A DNA stretch of 64,000 nt, from positions 248,001-312,000 of the forward strand of contig JAAVTG010000559.1 in assembly GCA_011947345.1 (NCBI GenBank). Reading direction: 5' to 3'. The stretch comes from Phytophthora quininea. Its lineage: Eukaryota > Oomycota > Peronosporomycetes > Peronosporales > Peronosporaceae. Shown here one piece after another: positions 1-11,489 of the stretch. The notes beneath the pieces were generated by a model, which was not told the DNA's origin, did no database searches, and saw nothing but the letters and a program-made list of their open reading frames with translations. Numbering within the stretch: position 1 is the first letter of the stretch; the number at the start of each line of letters is the position of its first letter. The translations under genes were made by a program, and so were the position numbers.

Positions 1-2098
1 CCATGTCGCCACCGTATTGCTGCTGACTACCATAAGAACTATATGCAGGCGGTTGTTGCATGCCAGTGTTGGGGGCTCCCTGAAAGCGAGCGCGACGGTG
101 CTGCTCCACGATTTCGTGCACACGGCCGTCCGAGATGCGGTTGCCGTAGCGCTGTGCCTCATCGAGTACCTGCGGCACGACGTCTTGGTTGGCGAGCAGC
201 ATCGCGATCGTGTTCTCTTGCAGCGGACCCAATGCGGCGCGGAGTTTCCGCTCCGCATCGGGTTCGCCGTACTGCCCATGGAAACCTCGTTGATTATAGC
301 CGGCTGGGGCTTGGTTGTAGCCGTAATTGTTTGCCGGTGGAGCGCTCGCCGGAGGGGCCATCATAGGAGCTGAAGTTGCAGCAACGGGGGCAGCCTCAGC
401 CATGTCGGACAGCGGGATCTCGAAGGAGCACCGCGGTGAGGCTCGTTCACTCGTTCCCATTCCTTCGGGCTCGGTGTCGGAACCTCACCTGCTAGCACCT
501 CATACTCAACTTCGTGACGCATGCGGTCATCCTGCGCACGCATCTCGGTGGTGCTCGTTTGGTTAGTGATGCGAGTCGCCACAGCTTCCGGAAGACGAAT
601 AAACGCGGGTGTCGTCCATTCCCGTGCCGTGGCGGCTGCCACAGCGGGAGGCACCTTGTGGTGCTGTGAAAGAATCGCATGCCGTTCGTTGGCATGTTCG
701 CGAAGTTTGGCATCTTTGAAGCTTTGGTCATCGTGACGCGGGTCGTAAGGCACCAGATCTCGCCATGACTCAATCAACTTGACCTTCACGAGCTCCTCGC
801 CGCTTTCATCTGCCCATCGAATGCGCTTGCGCTCGCTTTTCGTCGCACTAGCAGAAGCTTTAAAGCTCTGGATTGTTGGCAGGGCCATGGGCAACGCCGT
901 ATCATCGGCACTGTTGGTCGCAGTGACAGAGCTTTCGATAGCACTAGCACTGCTTGATGATTTCTCGTCCTCATCCGTCTTCACATCAGTCACATTGCTG
1001 CTGCTACTACTGCTAGATGACGAGGAATGCCTTTTCTTCTTCTTCTCGGCCACTGCATTAGCCGCCGCTGCGTCCTTCGCAGACTTTCGCTGCATCAGAC
1101 TCCCAATCAGGTCGCTAGACTTGGAGACAGCGTTGCCACCTCCAAAAGGAAGTCGCTCTAACCTCTTGATTGTACGTTTCTTCAAAACCTTTGGCTCCTT
1201 CACGGGGTGTGACGAGCTAGCACTCGCTGAAGAGGACGTTGTAGTCTTCGAGGAAGCCGCAGCAGAGGATGGAGACGATTTGCTTGAAGAGCTGTGGTCC
1301 TTGCTCTTTGACGACGATGCTGCTGCTGCAGCCGGCTTCTCCTTCTCCGTGAACTTACTCCTCCAAAACTTGAGGAGATCCTGAGCAGCTCGCTTGACAC
1401 GCTCTTCACGAGCGTTCTTTTTCAACTTGACGATAGGCTCATTGATACGTGCTTCCGTAATACTAGTTAATTGCAACGGTAGCGTTTGCAGCACTTCTAA
1501 GAGTAAAACCAGCAGATCATTTTGTTGCCAGGAGACGGCATTGTCCACCCAGGCGCGAGCAAGCCGCAGACCGCCACTCTTTTCAAAGGTACCAGCGCAA
1601 GCATGGGCAAGCTTGGCGTCCTTGGCAGTTGAAGTCGCACGCAGCACCACCAACGCCAAGGTTTTCTCGGGCTCGGTTTGGCAGCGCGGCAGGATCTTGA
1701 GGAACGTTGGCAGGTTCGACATCGACGATACACGCAGCTCGCCGTCCACAAGAGATAGCAACGACGCCTCTGTACTGGACGGCGTCAGCTTGGCCGAGTC
1801 GCTGCGGCTCATCATGTTCTCAAGCACGTTCGGGACCTGCAGCAGCAACAAGAGAATAGCAGCACAGTTAGTCGCTTGAAAGCAGCATAACCACTAAACT
1901 CCACACACGCACCGGTTGGTTTGGCAGCTTTGGCAGCGCTTGTTGCAGTGGCTGCTCCGGCTTGAACTGCATCGGCTCGCTCATAGCCACATGCGGAGCC
2001 ATCCCTTGGAACGCGAACGTCGACTCCTTGGCAGGCATGTCGAACTGCGGGCTCTCCAGCATGTTCTGGAAGACGTTCCGCTCCATATTGACGTTCAT
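1..2098 (-). CDS. PNUTS-like PP1 regulatory subunit (TFIIS N-terminal domain), 3' end outside window
   Basis: Exon 1 runs 2098-1913 and exon 2 starts at 1836; the 76 bp intron has GT..AG ends and joins in frame. After a short N-terminus, a helical domain resembling the TFIIS N-terminal/LW domain covers roughly the first 150 residues of exon 2. Ser/Lys-rich low-complexity stretches follow, then KRKRIRWADESGEE, which fits the PP1 docking pattern (K/R-x-V/I-x-F/W) seen in PNUTS/PPP1R10. A Gly/Asn/Gln/Tyr-rich tail runs off the window. PNUTS scaffolds PP1 at RNA polymerase II in the nucleus; that role here is inferred from domain order. The frame changes near position 425: upstream the tail frame is open to position 1, downstream the main frame is open, and no splice sites explain it. 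One missing base in the TTC run would restore it. Another TFIIS-N protein is the main alternative. Confidence 0.7.
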
Positions 2099-2270
2099 CT
2101 AACACATCGAGAGAGCAGTCCAGTGAGTCCTCTGCGCCAGCGTCACAGCCACCTCCATTAGCCCTCCCAAGCTTCACCATCTCTTCCCGTTGTGTCACGA
2201 GTGCAGCTCCAGAGACCCCGGCGAGTCTCCATCACAGCCAGCTCTAATACAGTCGACAGCCTCCACTACA

Positions 2271-2286
2271 TAGCCTACGTAGGCTA
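2271..2286. repeat. Perfect 16 bp palindrome
   Basis: TAGCCTACGTAGGCTA equals its own reverse complement. It lies about 170 bp upstream of the PNUTS-like start and could be a protein binding site; function unknown. Confidence 0.8.
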
Positions 2287-2689
2287 CTACGAGGCGGGGA
2301 GAGGCAGCAAAAATGCGAGGGCGTTGGGGTGTCTTCTAGTGCCTTTATGCACGTAACTAGACGAGAACATTTACCTTACAATGAGTTGTGCAGCGTTCTG
2401 TGGCCGTCTTTAGCCGAACAGATGAGGGGGGAGGAAGCGAGGTGACAAACACTCTGGCTCCCTGGACGGAATGAAAGCAACGAGCCGCTCTCGAGACAGC
2501 AGACGGATCTGACGCTTCTTCTCCTTCGGGGACGGTCGAAGGGAGCGCGGAAGGCAAGGGAAAACGGACGCTCAGGGCGTTGGCGACGACGAGGGGAGCT
2601 TTACTTAGACACGGAACCCCTTCCTGCGCTTCCACCGTTCGCTCCTTCTTGATTTTTGTGGGTGGTTTCTCTGCGCTCACACTTTTTGA

Positions 2690-2801
2690 CTACCAGGTAG
2701 ATTTTGGACCGGTCCGTGAAGACTACCTGGAAATCAGTCCGACCGTGGACCGGTCATCAATTACCAGGAAGTCATTAGACCGGTTCACGACTACCAGGTA
2801 G
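2690..2801. repeat. Alternating array of two palindromic motifs
   Basis: Motif A (CTACCAGGTAG or its core) occurs near 2690, 2723 (inverted), 2760 and 2790. Motif B (ACCGGT core, best copy GGACCGGTCC at 2706-2715) occurs near 2706, 2747 and 2778. They alternate A-B-A-B-A-B-A with 30-41 bp between like copies. The array ends about 65 bp before the start codon of the next gene. Confidence 0.7.
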
Positions 2802-2865
2802 TTATCACTTTCAGCCAATCAAAATCAAGGGAGACTTCAACTTGACATTTGGAGACCACCTGAGC

Positions 2866-4041
2866 ATGACGGAGCCTGAGGTCATCGAGATCAGCAGCGA
2901 CGAGAGCGACGTCAACGCGGACGAGCCCCCGCAGAGCCCTCTGGAATGGCCGAAGGTAGTGACGCGGCTGCTGTCGCTCGCCAAGGACCGAGACCTGCTG
3001 GACGTAGGGGCAGAGGTCACGAGTCTGCTGAAGGAGATGCACATTTCCATGTCGTCGAGCGTCCATAGCGCTCTTTAGAGGCTTGCAATGCGCTAGGAGA
3101 GTTCATGGAGATTGCTGCTGTGATGAAGCGATGCCGCCGATCCAGTGAAGCGCTGGCTTTGGTGCTGTGCGAGGTGCTGAGTCTCGCGCCAGTGACAAGT
3201 CACACAAGGAAGTTGAAGCAGCAAGTGGATCTCACTGGCGGCACAAAGGGACTGTTGAGCGAGATGAACAAGTGGAGACGGCTGCTGATCGACGTGATGG
3301 CTACGGGGAAGGCAGGCAGAGTGCCGTTTACAGGACCATGGCGCGACTCGAGTCGCTGCTTGCTGCGTGTGATCGAGAAATTGCTCGCCTGGATAAAAGC
3401 ATTCAGGAAATTGATGACCGGTGCAAGCATGCTGAAGGTGAATGGCTGGATGCACTGGCAGACTGTGAGCAAGAACTTGGAGAACTAGATCTTGGGCCGG
3501 GAGAGCGGGAGTGCGCCTTATCAAGATCGCTCACATCAAGATGCGCCCGCTGATTCAGCAATTCCAGCAAGACCGAGACGCTTCAGCATCATCCAAGAGG
3601 AAGAAGCTAGAAATGACAGCTCGCCACACGTTTTTCGGTGCACTTGTGAAGCTGGTGATGGGGATAACTTCATGTAATTTGTTTTTGGATGTGAAGATGG
3701 AAGCCTGTGAACAAGGGGTTAAGCTCGCGGAGCTGAGCAACGAGATGCTGGACGAAGTAGATGACTTTTGTGCTGGATTGGGCGCGCTAGTAAACGGCCA
3801 TCAAATCAACTCTGGCAGTGAAAGGGAACACTTTAGTGATCTGGCGAGCTTCGCCAGGCAACTGAAATGTTTCTGGCTAATCTACCGGAACCAGCTTCCT
3901 CCGGGAGTGGCTGGTGTCGTGGGAAGTAGTTTCGGGGTGCTCGTGAACGAACACATGAAAACAGCGAGCCCTCTTCAAGAAGTAACCTCTCGAATTTCAC
4001 ATGAGCTCCAAGAGATGGCGTGGGCTACGGAGAATCGCTAA
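2866..4041 (+). CDS. Unrecognised helical/coiled-coil protein with N-terminal SUMO-interaction-like motif
   Basis: I do not recognise this protein. ATG at 2866 opens MTEPEVIEISSDESD, whose VIEISSDE core is a textbook-like SUMO-interacting motif. Coding-like, charged helical sequence continues to the stop at 4041 but in three frames. It leaves the first frame near 3073, where dropping one T from CTTTA makes the text continuous (..HSAL EACNALGEF..). It changes again between about 3290 and 3350 into a clear heptad-like stretch (MARLESLLAACDREIARL), and again near 3510. No splice sites fit these changes. Its end faces the IQ-motif gene, 84 bp away. It is either one gene with sequencing indels or a decaying gene; I favour the former because of the same pattern elsewhere. 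Confidence 0.5.
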
Positions 4042-4125
4042 GGCGGGTGTGCGTTTGATGAGTGGGGGTGTTGATTTCGGCGAATTCGCTGTAGCAAGAG
4101 CAACAGGTACCATGATAACGTTTAC

Positions 4126-5125
4126 TTATTCTAACGGGGGCAGCTGTTGATTTCTTTGCTTCCAGGTTTGATTTGTATTCTTTGCGCCTTGAAGCTGTTT
4201 TGCTGGCAGGTGGAGAGGAGGAAACATGCCAATTCCCGCATTTCGTAGCATCTGCTTTCGTCGACGCACTCGCAGCAGCATTTGCATCCGCTCTGGATGA
4301 GCAGCCCACGTATCCGCTTGGCGTTGAAGAAGGACAGCTTCGTGTGCTCTTTGAAAATCTGCAGCAGCCACTTCAAGTTGCCGACGTCTTGCTGCCGCGG
4401 CTAGCATCTTCGTCACGAGTGTTCGGTGTCGCTGCCAACGCAATCTCCACAAGAAACAGCGACCTGCGCGTTGGATTGCGATCTTTGCTCGCCATCGTCG
4501 TAGTCGGTGCATGAAGAGCTTATCAGCTCGCTGGATCACAAGAGCAGCTTGTTCGGCAAGTATGACGCGCTTGCGATGCAATTTGCACACTCGTTGGATC
4601 GCTGCAGCAGCTTTATTCTGCTTTTTTCGAGACGAGCAAGCGCCAATGCTCGCTCCAGCGTAGCTGCGTGCTCGAACTTCTCTTGTCGAATCCTCAAAAC
4701 GGTCATTCTGCCCTGCGTGCCACGAAAAACTCGCTGTATGTTGATGGCAGAGCTATGCCACCGCCGCAAGGTGCGTTCTTGAAGTCGAAGTTGGATTCGG
4801 GTTCGTTGATCGACCACATCTCCAAAGGCCTGGAGTTGCTGATGTGTCCAAAGCCTTCGTCGCTTATCGTGCGGATCCTCCTCCGTGACAGGAGACCGAC
4901 CAGGAAGGTACAGCAGAGGTCGAGCAGCTAGGAATCGTGTCCAGGCCTCGTCCCCATCGCGAAAGTTCTTGGCTGGTGGATCAGGCAGCATGTACTCCGA
5001 CGTGTACAGTCCTTGATCGAATGGAGCATTAATACTCAGCGAAACATCCTGCACTTTATGTTCGCACATACGGCGACGCAGCATCAAGTGACGCGTTCAC
5101 GGATCAAGTCGGTAGTTTGTGCCAT
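4126..5125 (-). CDS. IQ-motif protein (predicted calmodulin binding)
   Basis: The protein is rich in Arg, Gln and Trp and carries at least three IQ-like motifs: AINIQRVFRGTQGR, AAAIQRVCKLHRKR and AALVIQR. IQ motifs bind calmodulin or its relatives. The first secure ATG is at 5084; an upstream ATG at 5125 gives a plausible extra N-terminus if one base is missing near 5090. A second break lies near 4618 beside an A-run, just before the second IQ motif. The C-terminal 80 residues (4126-4370) are open in two frames and I cannot decide between them. The gene is divergent from the WW gene (163 bp between starts). Several oomycete IQ proteins are cytoskeletal or flagellar, but nothing here proves that. 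Confidence 0.55.
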
Positions 5126-5287
5126 CAAGCAGGACTTCCTGTCATTGCCATTATTTTTGGTCAGAAGATGATGTCGATTTTGTACAAGATGCCGATAGCA
5201 GTGATCTTATCCTGGAGAGGTATCGAGGTCAGTGGTAACTAGCGTGCCGAGTCTACTCGATCACTGTTAGTTTCCATCTCCTGAATC

Positions 5288-6260
5288 ATGAATCGTGCAT
5301 CGCACGCGGGCTTCTGCTCGTTTGACGAGCGAAATGCTGGCGGCCGCTTTCAAACCCAAGCGGAACTGCGTCGTTTCAAGCATGTCGTGGCTCACACGCC
5401 TTCAGGAGTAGATTGCGGCGAGAAAGGTAAGAGTTATTGAACACATCGTTGACAAGGAGACTTACCAAGCTCGAATACGATGGACTACCAGAGGATGAAG
5501 TGCAAGATGGCAGCCCAACGTAAGCTTTGCTGAATCGTAGTGCAATGTTCCGACAAAATACTTATTCGCTTCCCTATTTGTATTGTCAGGAGACGGAGTG
5601 AGGCACTGAGCAAGTTTGCTAGGCGTATGCGTGAGGAACGAGCTGCACACGAAGTTCGAGTCGCTAACATGAATCGCCGAATTACCGACTATCACAATGG
5701 AGTACGGTGCACAAGAAAAAGCTTGTCAACATGTTTAACTAATAGTTTATATTGTACAGGAGAGCGCTCGACTACATGCCACCACGGTGACAACAAATTT
5801 CCCCGCAATGCACCCCAAGACGCAGCAAATATCTCCAGGCACTACCATTCGCATTCGCTCGTAAGTACCGAGTCGATCTCGATAGAGCAAACTTGACTGA
5901 CGCGCTGATGTTTTTATCAGACCCAAACCGCCAAACATTTTGACAATGGCCGCAAGAATGCCTTCTGAGACTCCTCGTAACGAGCTCGAGTCAATGCCAT
6001 GGAAGTCTACCGCGAGGTTGGATTTTTCCAACCAAGAAGCTCGTGACCTCTACTGCGACGCTCTTCTGCGGTACATCAGCCAGCAGAAACAAGATGCTAC
6101 AGCTGAAACATCCCCAACTGGATCTAACGACAAACCAGCAATGAAATCGCTCCCGCTCGGCTGGGAAGAGAAAACGGACGCAAAAGGCCGAGTGTTCTTT
6201 ATCGACCATATCAACCGCGTCACGACATGGGACGACCCTCGCTTAAGATCGCACCGGTAG
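5288..6260 (+). CDS. WW-domain protein
   Basis: Five exons fit. The ATG is at 5288. Later introns are clean and phase-consistent: after 5536 to a CAG near 5590, GTACGG near 5701 to a CAG near 5759, and GTAAGT near 5851 to a CAG near 5923. The join between exon 1 (ends about 5426) and exon 2 (starts about 5470) is off by one phase, so either a base is wrong or the splice site differs. The last 40 residues form a WW domain: [20 protein letters not shown] then [10 protein letters not shown], with both signature Trp and the Pro. WW domains bind proline-rich ligands. The N-terminal part is unrecognised, with an Arg-rich helical stretch ([19 protein letters not shown]). Known domain, unknown partner. 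Confidence 0.65.
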
Positions 6261-6431
6261 CGCACGTTTATCGTTCATGAAATATAAAATCTTTGAGCAT
6301 GATAAACTTGCTGGCGTTTGCTTTCATCGCAACGATATCTCCCGACATGTTCGATTTCAATAAAAGAGATGGCAAGTTCATGCTGCTATCCAAAATATAT
6401 ATTGCGTTTGAAGTTTAGTGTTCGATCAGCC

Positions 6432-7598
6432 CTACAGTCTCCTGTTCATGGAACTGCGGCAATTCGTGCAGCACCCTTTGCTGCGTTCAACCGCGTTTTG
6501 AAGCACCACGCGATCGTAAGCTCGGAACCAGGCGGATGCAGGTTTGTTAGGCATGATACTGTGGCGTCGACTTCCTGCGAGACCCAGGATCGTATTCGAC
6601 GCCGACGACGCCAACGCTGCAACGTCAGCTTGCGTTCGTGCGATCATTCGCGTTTCGTCCGGGCTGTTGGAGCCATACTCGCGCGAAAAAGCGTCCAGCG
6701 TCAACCGAGCCAAGTTCGACAGCTCCTCAGCTTTGATGCGTGCGTTCTTGAGTCGTGTCGCCGCCACGGAAACTTCTTTCTGAGCGTCTTTGACATCGTC
6801 AATAGTGTGACGACGACGGACGGCCAAGTCTGTGGGCATAGGCTTCGATGCACTGGAGGTCTGCAACAAGAGATCTATTGGGTCGACCTCGTCGTCGTTG
6901 AGCTTCTGTAGCGTGAGATTGATACGATCACGCGGGTCGCGAGCAGCTTGCAAGCGTCCTAGCAAGAACTTGGTGATCAGCTCGGCGGAATTGTCCGGTG
7001 TTAGCGACTCGATCGCAGCCTTCGTTTTCATACTTGGCGTCATGCCTGCCGGTCGATACAAATTCATCATCATCTTCCCTTGAAAAGCTTGCACTCGGGG
7101 CGTTGTGTCGAGACCCAAAGTCTGTCGCAGCCGACGCAAATCCAGTTCCAGCGGTGGAATCGAGTCCCCAGGGTTTTTGCTTGGTGAATTATCAGCCTGC
7201 TGCGATGTGTGCGTGAAGGCGCGGATGGTGACGCAGTTGATCGATTTGTCTTCGTAGATGCACAGATCCAGCGTTTCGTTGACTCGCCAAAAGAGCTTGG
7301 AGCCGTCGTAAAGCAATCGACGCAAATGCATCGACTTGGCTCGTTCGGGGCTCTCGACTTGCCCAAGCCAAGCGAGGCTTGGTGGAGAGGCGAGAAATTC
7401 ACGTGGTCCATGAGCTTCTGCGCCGAACGCACTGAGATCTTGCACACCTCGCTACACGAAGCATAATAGAGCAAGCGGTGAGGGTTCACCAAGCAATGAA
7501 AACGAAAACGAGCTCTCATACCATGTGAACGCCGGAGTGTCGAGGTGGTCGGGAAGTTGGAGCATTTCAGCTGGTGATGACCCTCGCTTCCCGCTCAT
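6432..7598 (-). CDS. C2H2 zinc-finger protein of unknown function
   Basis: Exon 1 (7598-7522) starts MSGKRGSSPAEM. A 70 bp GT..TAG intron (7521-7452) joins in phase 2 to give a finger with spacing C-x2-C-x12-H-x6-H (CEVCKISVRSAQKLMDH, then the second His). The remaining 300 residues are a helical region (..DGSKLFWRVNETLDLCIYED..) and an Arg/Ser-rich C-terminus. The finger lies in a different frame from the body; the shift falls near 7360, between LHQASL and LAWLGQ, with no splice site. The single finger of this spacing resembles U1-like/matrin-type or RNA-binding fingers rather than classical DNA-binding arrays. Function not assigned. Confidence 0.55.
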
Positions 7599-7838
7599 AT
7601 CGATTCGCGTTTTCGTGGTCGGAAGTTCTGTTTGAGTGTGTCTTCAAACGTTCAAGCAGAAATAAACTTTGCTCGCTTCCCGGTTCGAGGACGACGATGC
7701 TAGCTAGCTATTCCTGCACCTCGCAACGTGGTGACCAAGTTCCTGACAAATTTAGTTTCTTGGATGTAGCATCAATATGTATTCAAACTCGGCATTCTAT
7801 CGTGGCGTCTTGGAACTGCGGTCGTCGGATGAATCGCA

Positions 7839-10196
7839 TTACACGGCAGGGACCACCTTCTTCTCCTCACCCGTCTCCTCCTCTTCCTGCTTTTTCTCAT
7901 CGCGAGCCGCACGCTCCGCGTCCTTGACCTTCTTGGCCTCGAGCACTGCCTCCTGAACCTTTTCGTTGTAAATTTTCAACTCCTTCAACGTACCCAGCAG
8001 CACAGCGACATCGGCTTTGGCCGCCATCACGTTCACCGAGTTGCGGCCTCGCCACACCACTAAGTTCATCACCTTAGACCTGTAGAATAACAATGTGAGC
8101 AGAGCTGTGAGTGAGCAAATCGAGTTAAATACCATAACTGGATAGGATGGGGATACGTACTCGACAGCAGACTGTCCAGGACGGTCGAGCATGCACACGA
8201 CGCTTCCAATCGGAGCATCTTCAAAGTACTGGCGAGTCGCTGGCTCAAACTCGTTGAAATCAAGCAGGTCGCCAAGTCGCCCCAACATCATCTGGAAGTC
8301 TTTCGGAGATACCTTCGCCTTGCGGCTGTTCATGAACGGCAAGAAGTGCGGGAGTCCAGCTTGGCACACGCGATAAACCTTGCCGCCCTCAGCAGTCTCG
8401 TTGCGCTCAAACATCTTCAGGCCTGCGTACACGACCTTCAACTTCTTGCGCTTCATCTCCTCCAAGAGAGCCATCGTAATACTCTCAGTCACGAACGTGA
8501 CGGACTTGGCATCCTCTGACCGCGTGATCAGCTGCGACGCAGAGAAGGCCAGGTCCACGTTGTAGTATTCACGCACGCTGTTCCAGTTGCCAGCACCAAA
8601 GGCCACATAAATCTCGCCCTTTGGTTACGACGGTCATCTCGGCGGTTCCTCCGCGGCTTGACGGCACTTTCGTCGCTGTTAGGCTTAGTCTCCGCCTTGT
8701 TATCGCTCGCCGTCGCATCACTTGAAGCCACCGATTCGTCCTTCACTTCTCCCTCGGTTTTCTCCGTGGGCTTCTCGGATTTCACCGACTTGACCTTGTC
8801 CGTTAAAACCCCTTCCTTGTCCTCCGGAGTAACAGACAATTTCTTCAACAAGCAAATGAAGAAGCCACCAGTATTCTCATCCTGCGGCAAACACCGCATG
8901 CAGCGCTCCAGGTGCATACTCGAAGCCTCTTCCGACGTCGGTGGGAACATCGTCGGTCGGAGCTTGTCCTTCCTCTTCTCCTTCATGTTCTCCTCGAACC
9001 AACTCTCGTACGAACCAAACTCCATCAACTTCGAGTCCAGTACCTTCCACGTGTTGATACCAGGCCGACGTTTCAAGAGCGGCAATCTGTCCGACACATC
9101 CACAAGTTCCAACGATCCCTTGCTCCAGCGCAGGAGATCGGCCACCACCGCTTCGTTTTCCAGCGGGTTGAACGTACAGGTCGAGTAGCACATGTACCCT
9201 CCAACCTTCAGCAGCGATGCTCCTCGCTTGGCAATCTGCAGTTGAAGCGGGTGCAGTGCAATGCCGTTCTTAGCGCTCCAGTTCTTCCAGATGAGTGGGT
9301 TCTTACGCAGAGTGCCATCACCGCTGCAGGGTGCATCACACAAAATACGGTCGAACACGCCTTCACTTTCGGTTCCTTCTTTGCCTAAGAACGGGATGTT
9401 CTGAGCCTCATGGCACGTAACCAGTAGAGCTGGCGAGCTGATACGCTTAGACTGGTGCACCAGCATATAAGCACGCTTCAAGTCCACATCGTTGGCAACC
9501 ACGACACCGCTCGGAGTCTTTCCCGTAGCAAGTTCCTGGGAGTGCAACGACTCCAGCAACTGCGACGTCTTTGACCCTGGAGCAGCGCACATGTCCAGCA
9601 CTTTGTGGTGTGGTTCCACGCCTAATACAAGCGGCGGGATCATACTCACGGCCTCCTGGCGCGTGATACTTCCACTGTTGGAGAGCTCCACCAGCCACGA
9701 CTGGAACTCCTTGAGAATTGGAAGTTTGCGAACACGACGGCGCTCCACCGACCACGTGAAGCCGCGGTTGTCCGGATACCATTGCATGGAGCTGATGGGC
9801 TCCACAGGCTCGTCGTCCACCACCAAACCGTCGAATTTGAAGTCCTGCTCAATGTGTTCGCGGATGCTGTATCAACGCACGTAATAACACAGTCAAAACC
9901 AATGTATAGAGCTTGTAAACCATTGCAAAAGTACGGCCACTCTACCGGTCAGCAAAGGGACATGAGCTGTTGATGCGGAACGTCGTCGGTAGTGGCGTCG
10001 CCAGCGCCTTCTTGAAAGCCTCCCAGTCAGCGTCCGGGATGATGCCTTGCGCCTTGTAGTACGCGTCAAAGTCCGCGTTCTCGTACACCCAGTCGGCGAA
10101 CTTGTCGGCGCGCCATTCGTCTGCTTGACCCTCCGCGCGCTGCTTCTTGCCGCCGCCGCGGCCTCCACCACGCCCGTTCCGCGATCGCTTGCCCAT
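7839..10196 (-). CDS. NSUN2: tRNA/RNA cytosine-5 methyltransferase NSUN2-like
   Basis: Methylates cytosine-5 in tRNA and other RNAs using S-adenosylmethionine. Exon 1 (10196-9946) has a basic Gly-rich start, MGKRSRNGRGGGRGGG. Introns are 9945-9867 and 8160-8080. Family marks are clear: SAM motif I DMCAAPGSKTSQLLE, motif IV DAPCSGDGTLRKN with the release cysteine, and motif VI YSTCTFNPLENE with the catalytic cysteine. The long C-terminal half with YVAFGAGNW and a Lys/Glu-rich tail matches the NSUN2 branch rather than the shorter NSUN family members. The frame breaks once near 8613 in CAAAGGG; one extra A restores continuity. The second intron is 81 bp, in frame and stop-free, so retention would add 27 residues. 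Confidence 0.9.
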
Positions 10197-10460
10197 GTTG
10201 ACTGGTCAGGAGCACTTTTAGCTAATGACCATACAAACTTCAAGGTTACTAAATAGTACTGTGAAAAGAGCACTCTGTGGGATACAAACACCAAGTCAAA
10301 GATGCTAGCATAATATCTGATTTTACTAATAAAGTTAGTTATCATACGGTGGTCTTGGTGGTCTTGCCTGGTTGTTGCTGCTTGGTCCAATTGCCCTGCT
10401 TCTTCGGGGTCGTAATGTACCAGTCTGTATGGTGTGGGAATGTCTGCCAATGGAGCATTT

Positions 10461-11489
10461 TTACGCTAGCACTGCAGCGCACACGGAAATGTCGTCGCGC
10501 TTGCCCTGCTTCTTGTGTGCGAAGGCCAGCAGGTTCGACGCGCTGTAGAACGCCAGTTGCCGCACACGCCGCTCCTTACTGAAGGCCGGCCGCGTCACTT
10601 CTAACGACGGGATCTCCTCGCACTTTTGTCGGAACCGCTCAAACTCCTCCGAGTTAACGGTCTGGCTCTGCTCGAGCTCTTCGAGCGCTTCTCTGCAGAA
10701 GCCCGCCGCCGACACGGCGAACGGGATGTAGTCGGAGGTGCACGAGAATGTGTCCTTGGCTTTCTGCACTGTCCTGCGCGCCATCTCCTCTGCAGCGCCG
10801 CCCTTCGATCGAGCGGGTGGAGCACTCATAGCTGACGACACACACGCCACAATATCGTCCACGTACAAGTTATCGTGCACGCCGTCGGAAAATAACATGC
10901 ACACGTCTCCGGTCTCGTAGCTGAACGTCTGAATCTGCACCTCTGCGGCGTAGTTGATGGTCTGGTTGCTCGACACCACTGCCGGCACGTTAAAGTCATA
11001 GATGATCGAGTCGCTTTCAAACACCAGGTCGCCGCGTCGGAGCACGGCGCACTTGCAGTCGCCGATCGTGTACACAAACATTTGCCGCGTTGTCTCTTCG
11101 AAATACACTGCAGAGATGGTCGAGTCCAGTCGACCTTTGCGCTTGCACGACTTCCGAGCGCTCTTGATCGCTGTCTGGATGCTCTGACTAAAGTCCTCGG
11201 CGCACGCGGGCGTCTCTCTTGCGTGTTTGCGGAGCTTGGACAGCGCCGTCAGCGTCTCGGCGACGAGGAGGCGGGCCAACACACCCGAGGCCTTCATGGT
11301 GCCGGACACGCCGTCCGCCACCACCATGTAGCCCGGTCCGTAGCCCACGGCATCGTCGCCGTGGAACGTGTGCGCGGCGCTGCCGACCGACTCGAAGCAG
11401 CCGCGCGATTTCTTCTTGGACGGGTCGCCCAGCTCGCCCAGCGCCTTGCACGTCCGCATGCGGTCCAGCAGATACTGCGCGGCGTTCAT
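10461..11489 (-). CDS. PP2C-family (PTC7-like) protein phosphatase
   Basis: Single intact exon of 342 codons. The start is the ATG at 11489; the same frame stays open upstream with another ATG at 11561, so a longer form is possible. PP2C metal-binding and core motifs are visible: HGDDAVGY, VVADGVSG, TIGDCKCAVLRRGD, MLFSDGVHDNL and the final GKRDDISVCAAV. These acidic residues bind the Mg/Mn ions of Ser/Thr phosphatases. The compact size and the VADGVSG form point to the PTC7/PPTC7 group, which in other eukaryotes is mitochondrial. I see no strong presequence in the short form. It ends 264 bp from the NSUN2 start on the same strand. Confidence 0.8.
   Translation of the reverse strand: MNAAQYLLDRMRTCKALGELGDPSKKKSRGCFESVGSAAHTFHGDDAVGYGPGYMVVADGVSGTMKASGVLARLLVAETLTALSKLRKHARETPACAEDFSQSIQTAIKSARKSCKRKGRLDSTISAVYFEETTRQMFVYTIGDCKCAVLRRGDLVFESDSIIYDFNVPAVVSSNQTINYAAEVQIQTFSYETGDVCMLFSDGVHDNLYVDDIVACVSSAMSAPPARSKGGAAEEMARRTVQKAKDTFSCTSDYIPFAVSAAGFCREALEELEQSQTVNSEEFERFRQKCEEIPSLEVTRPAFSKERRVRQLAFYSASNLLAFAHKKQGKRDDISVCAAVLA

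Larger units (their letters stand above)
2099..2865. other. Intergenic region with palindromic motifs
   Basis: No convincing gene. This is the divergent promoter region between the PNUTS-like gene (minus, start 2098) and the coiled-coil gene (plus, start 2866). It contains a perfect 16 bp palindrome at 2271-2286 and an alternating array of palindromic motifs at 2690-2800. A weak 107-codon minus-strand reading at 2357-2680 has no recognisable features. Confidence 0.6.

Noticed and set aside
779..1384. 201-codon plus-strand reading rich in Leu, Ser and Ala
   Set aside because: It is the antisense of the Ser/Lys low-complexity part of the PNUTS-like gene.
7070..7519. Separate gene in the frame covering the zinc finger
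   Set aside because: After the finger its sequence loses protein character exactly where the other frame gains it, so both belong to one gene with a frame break.
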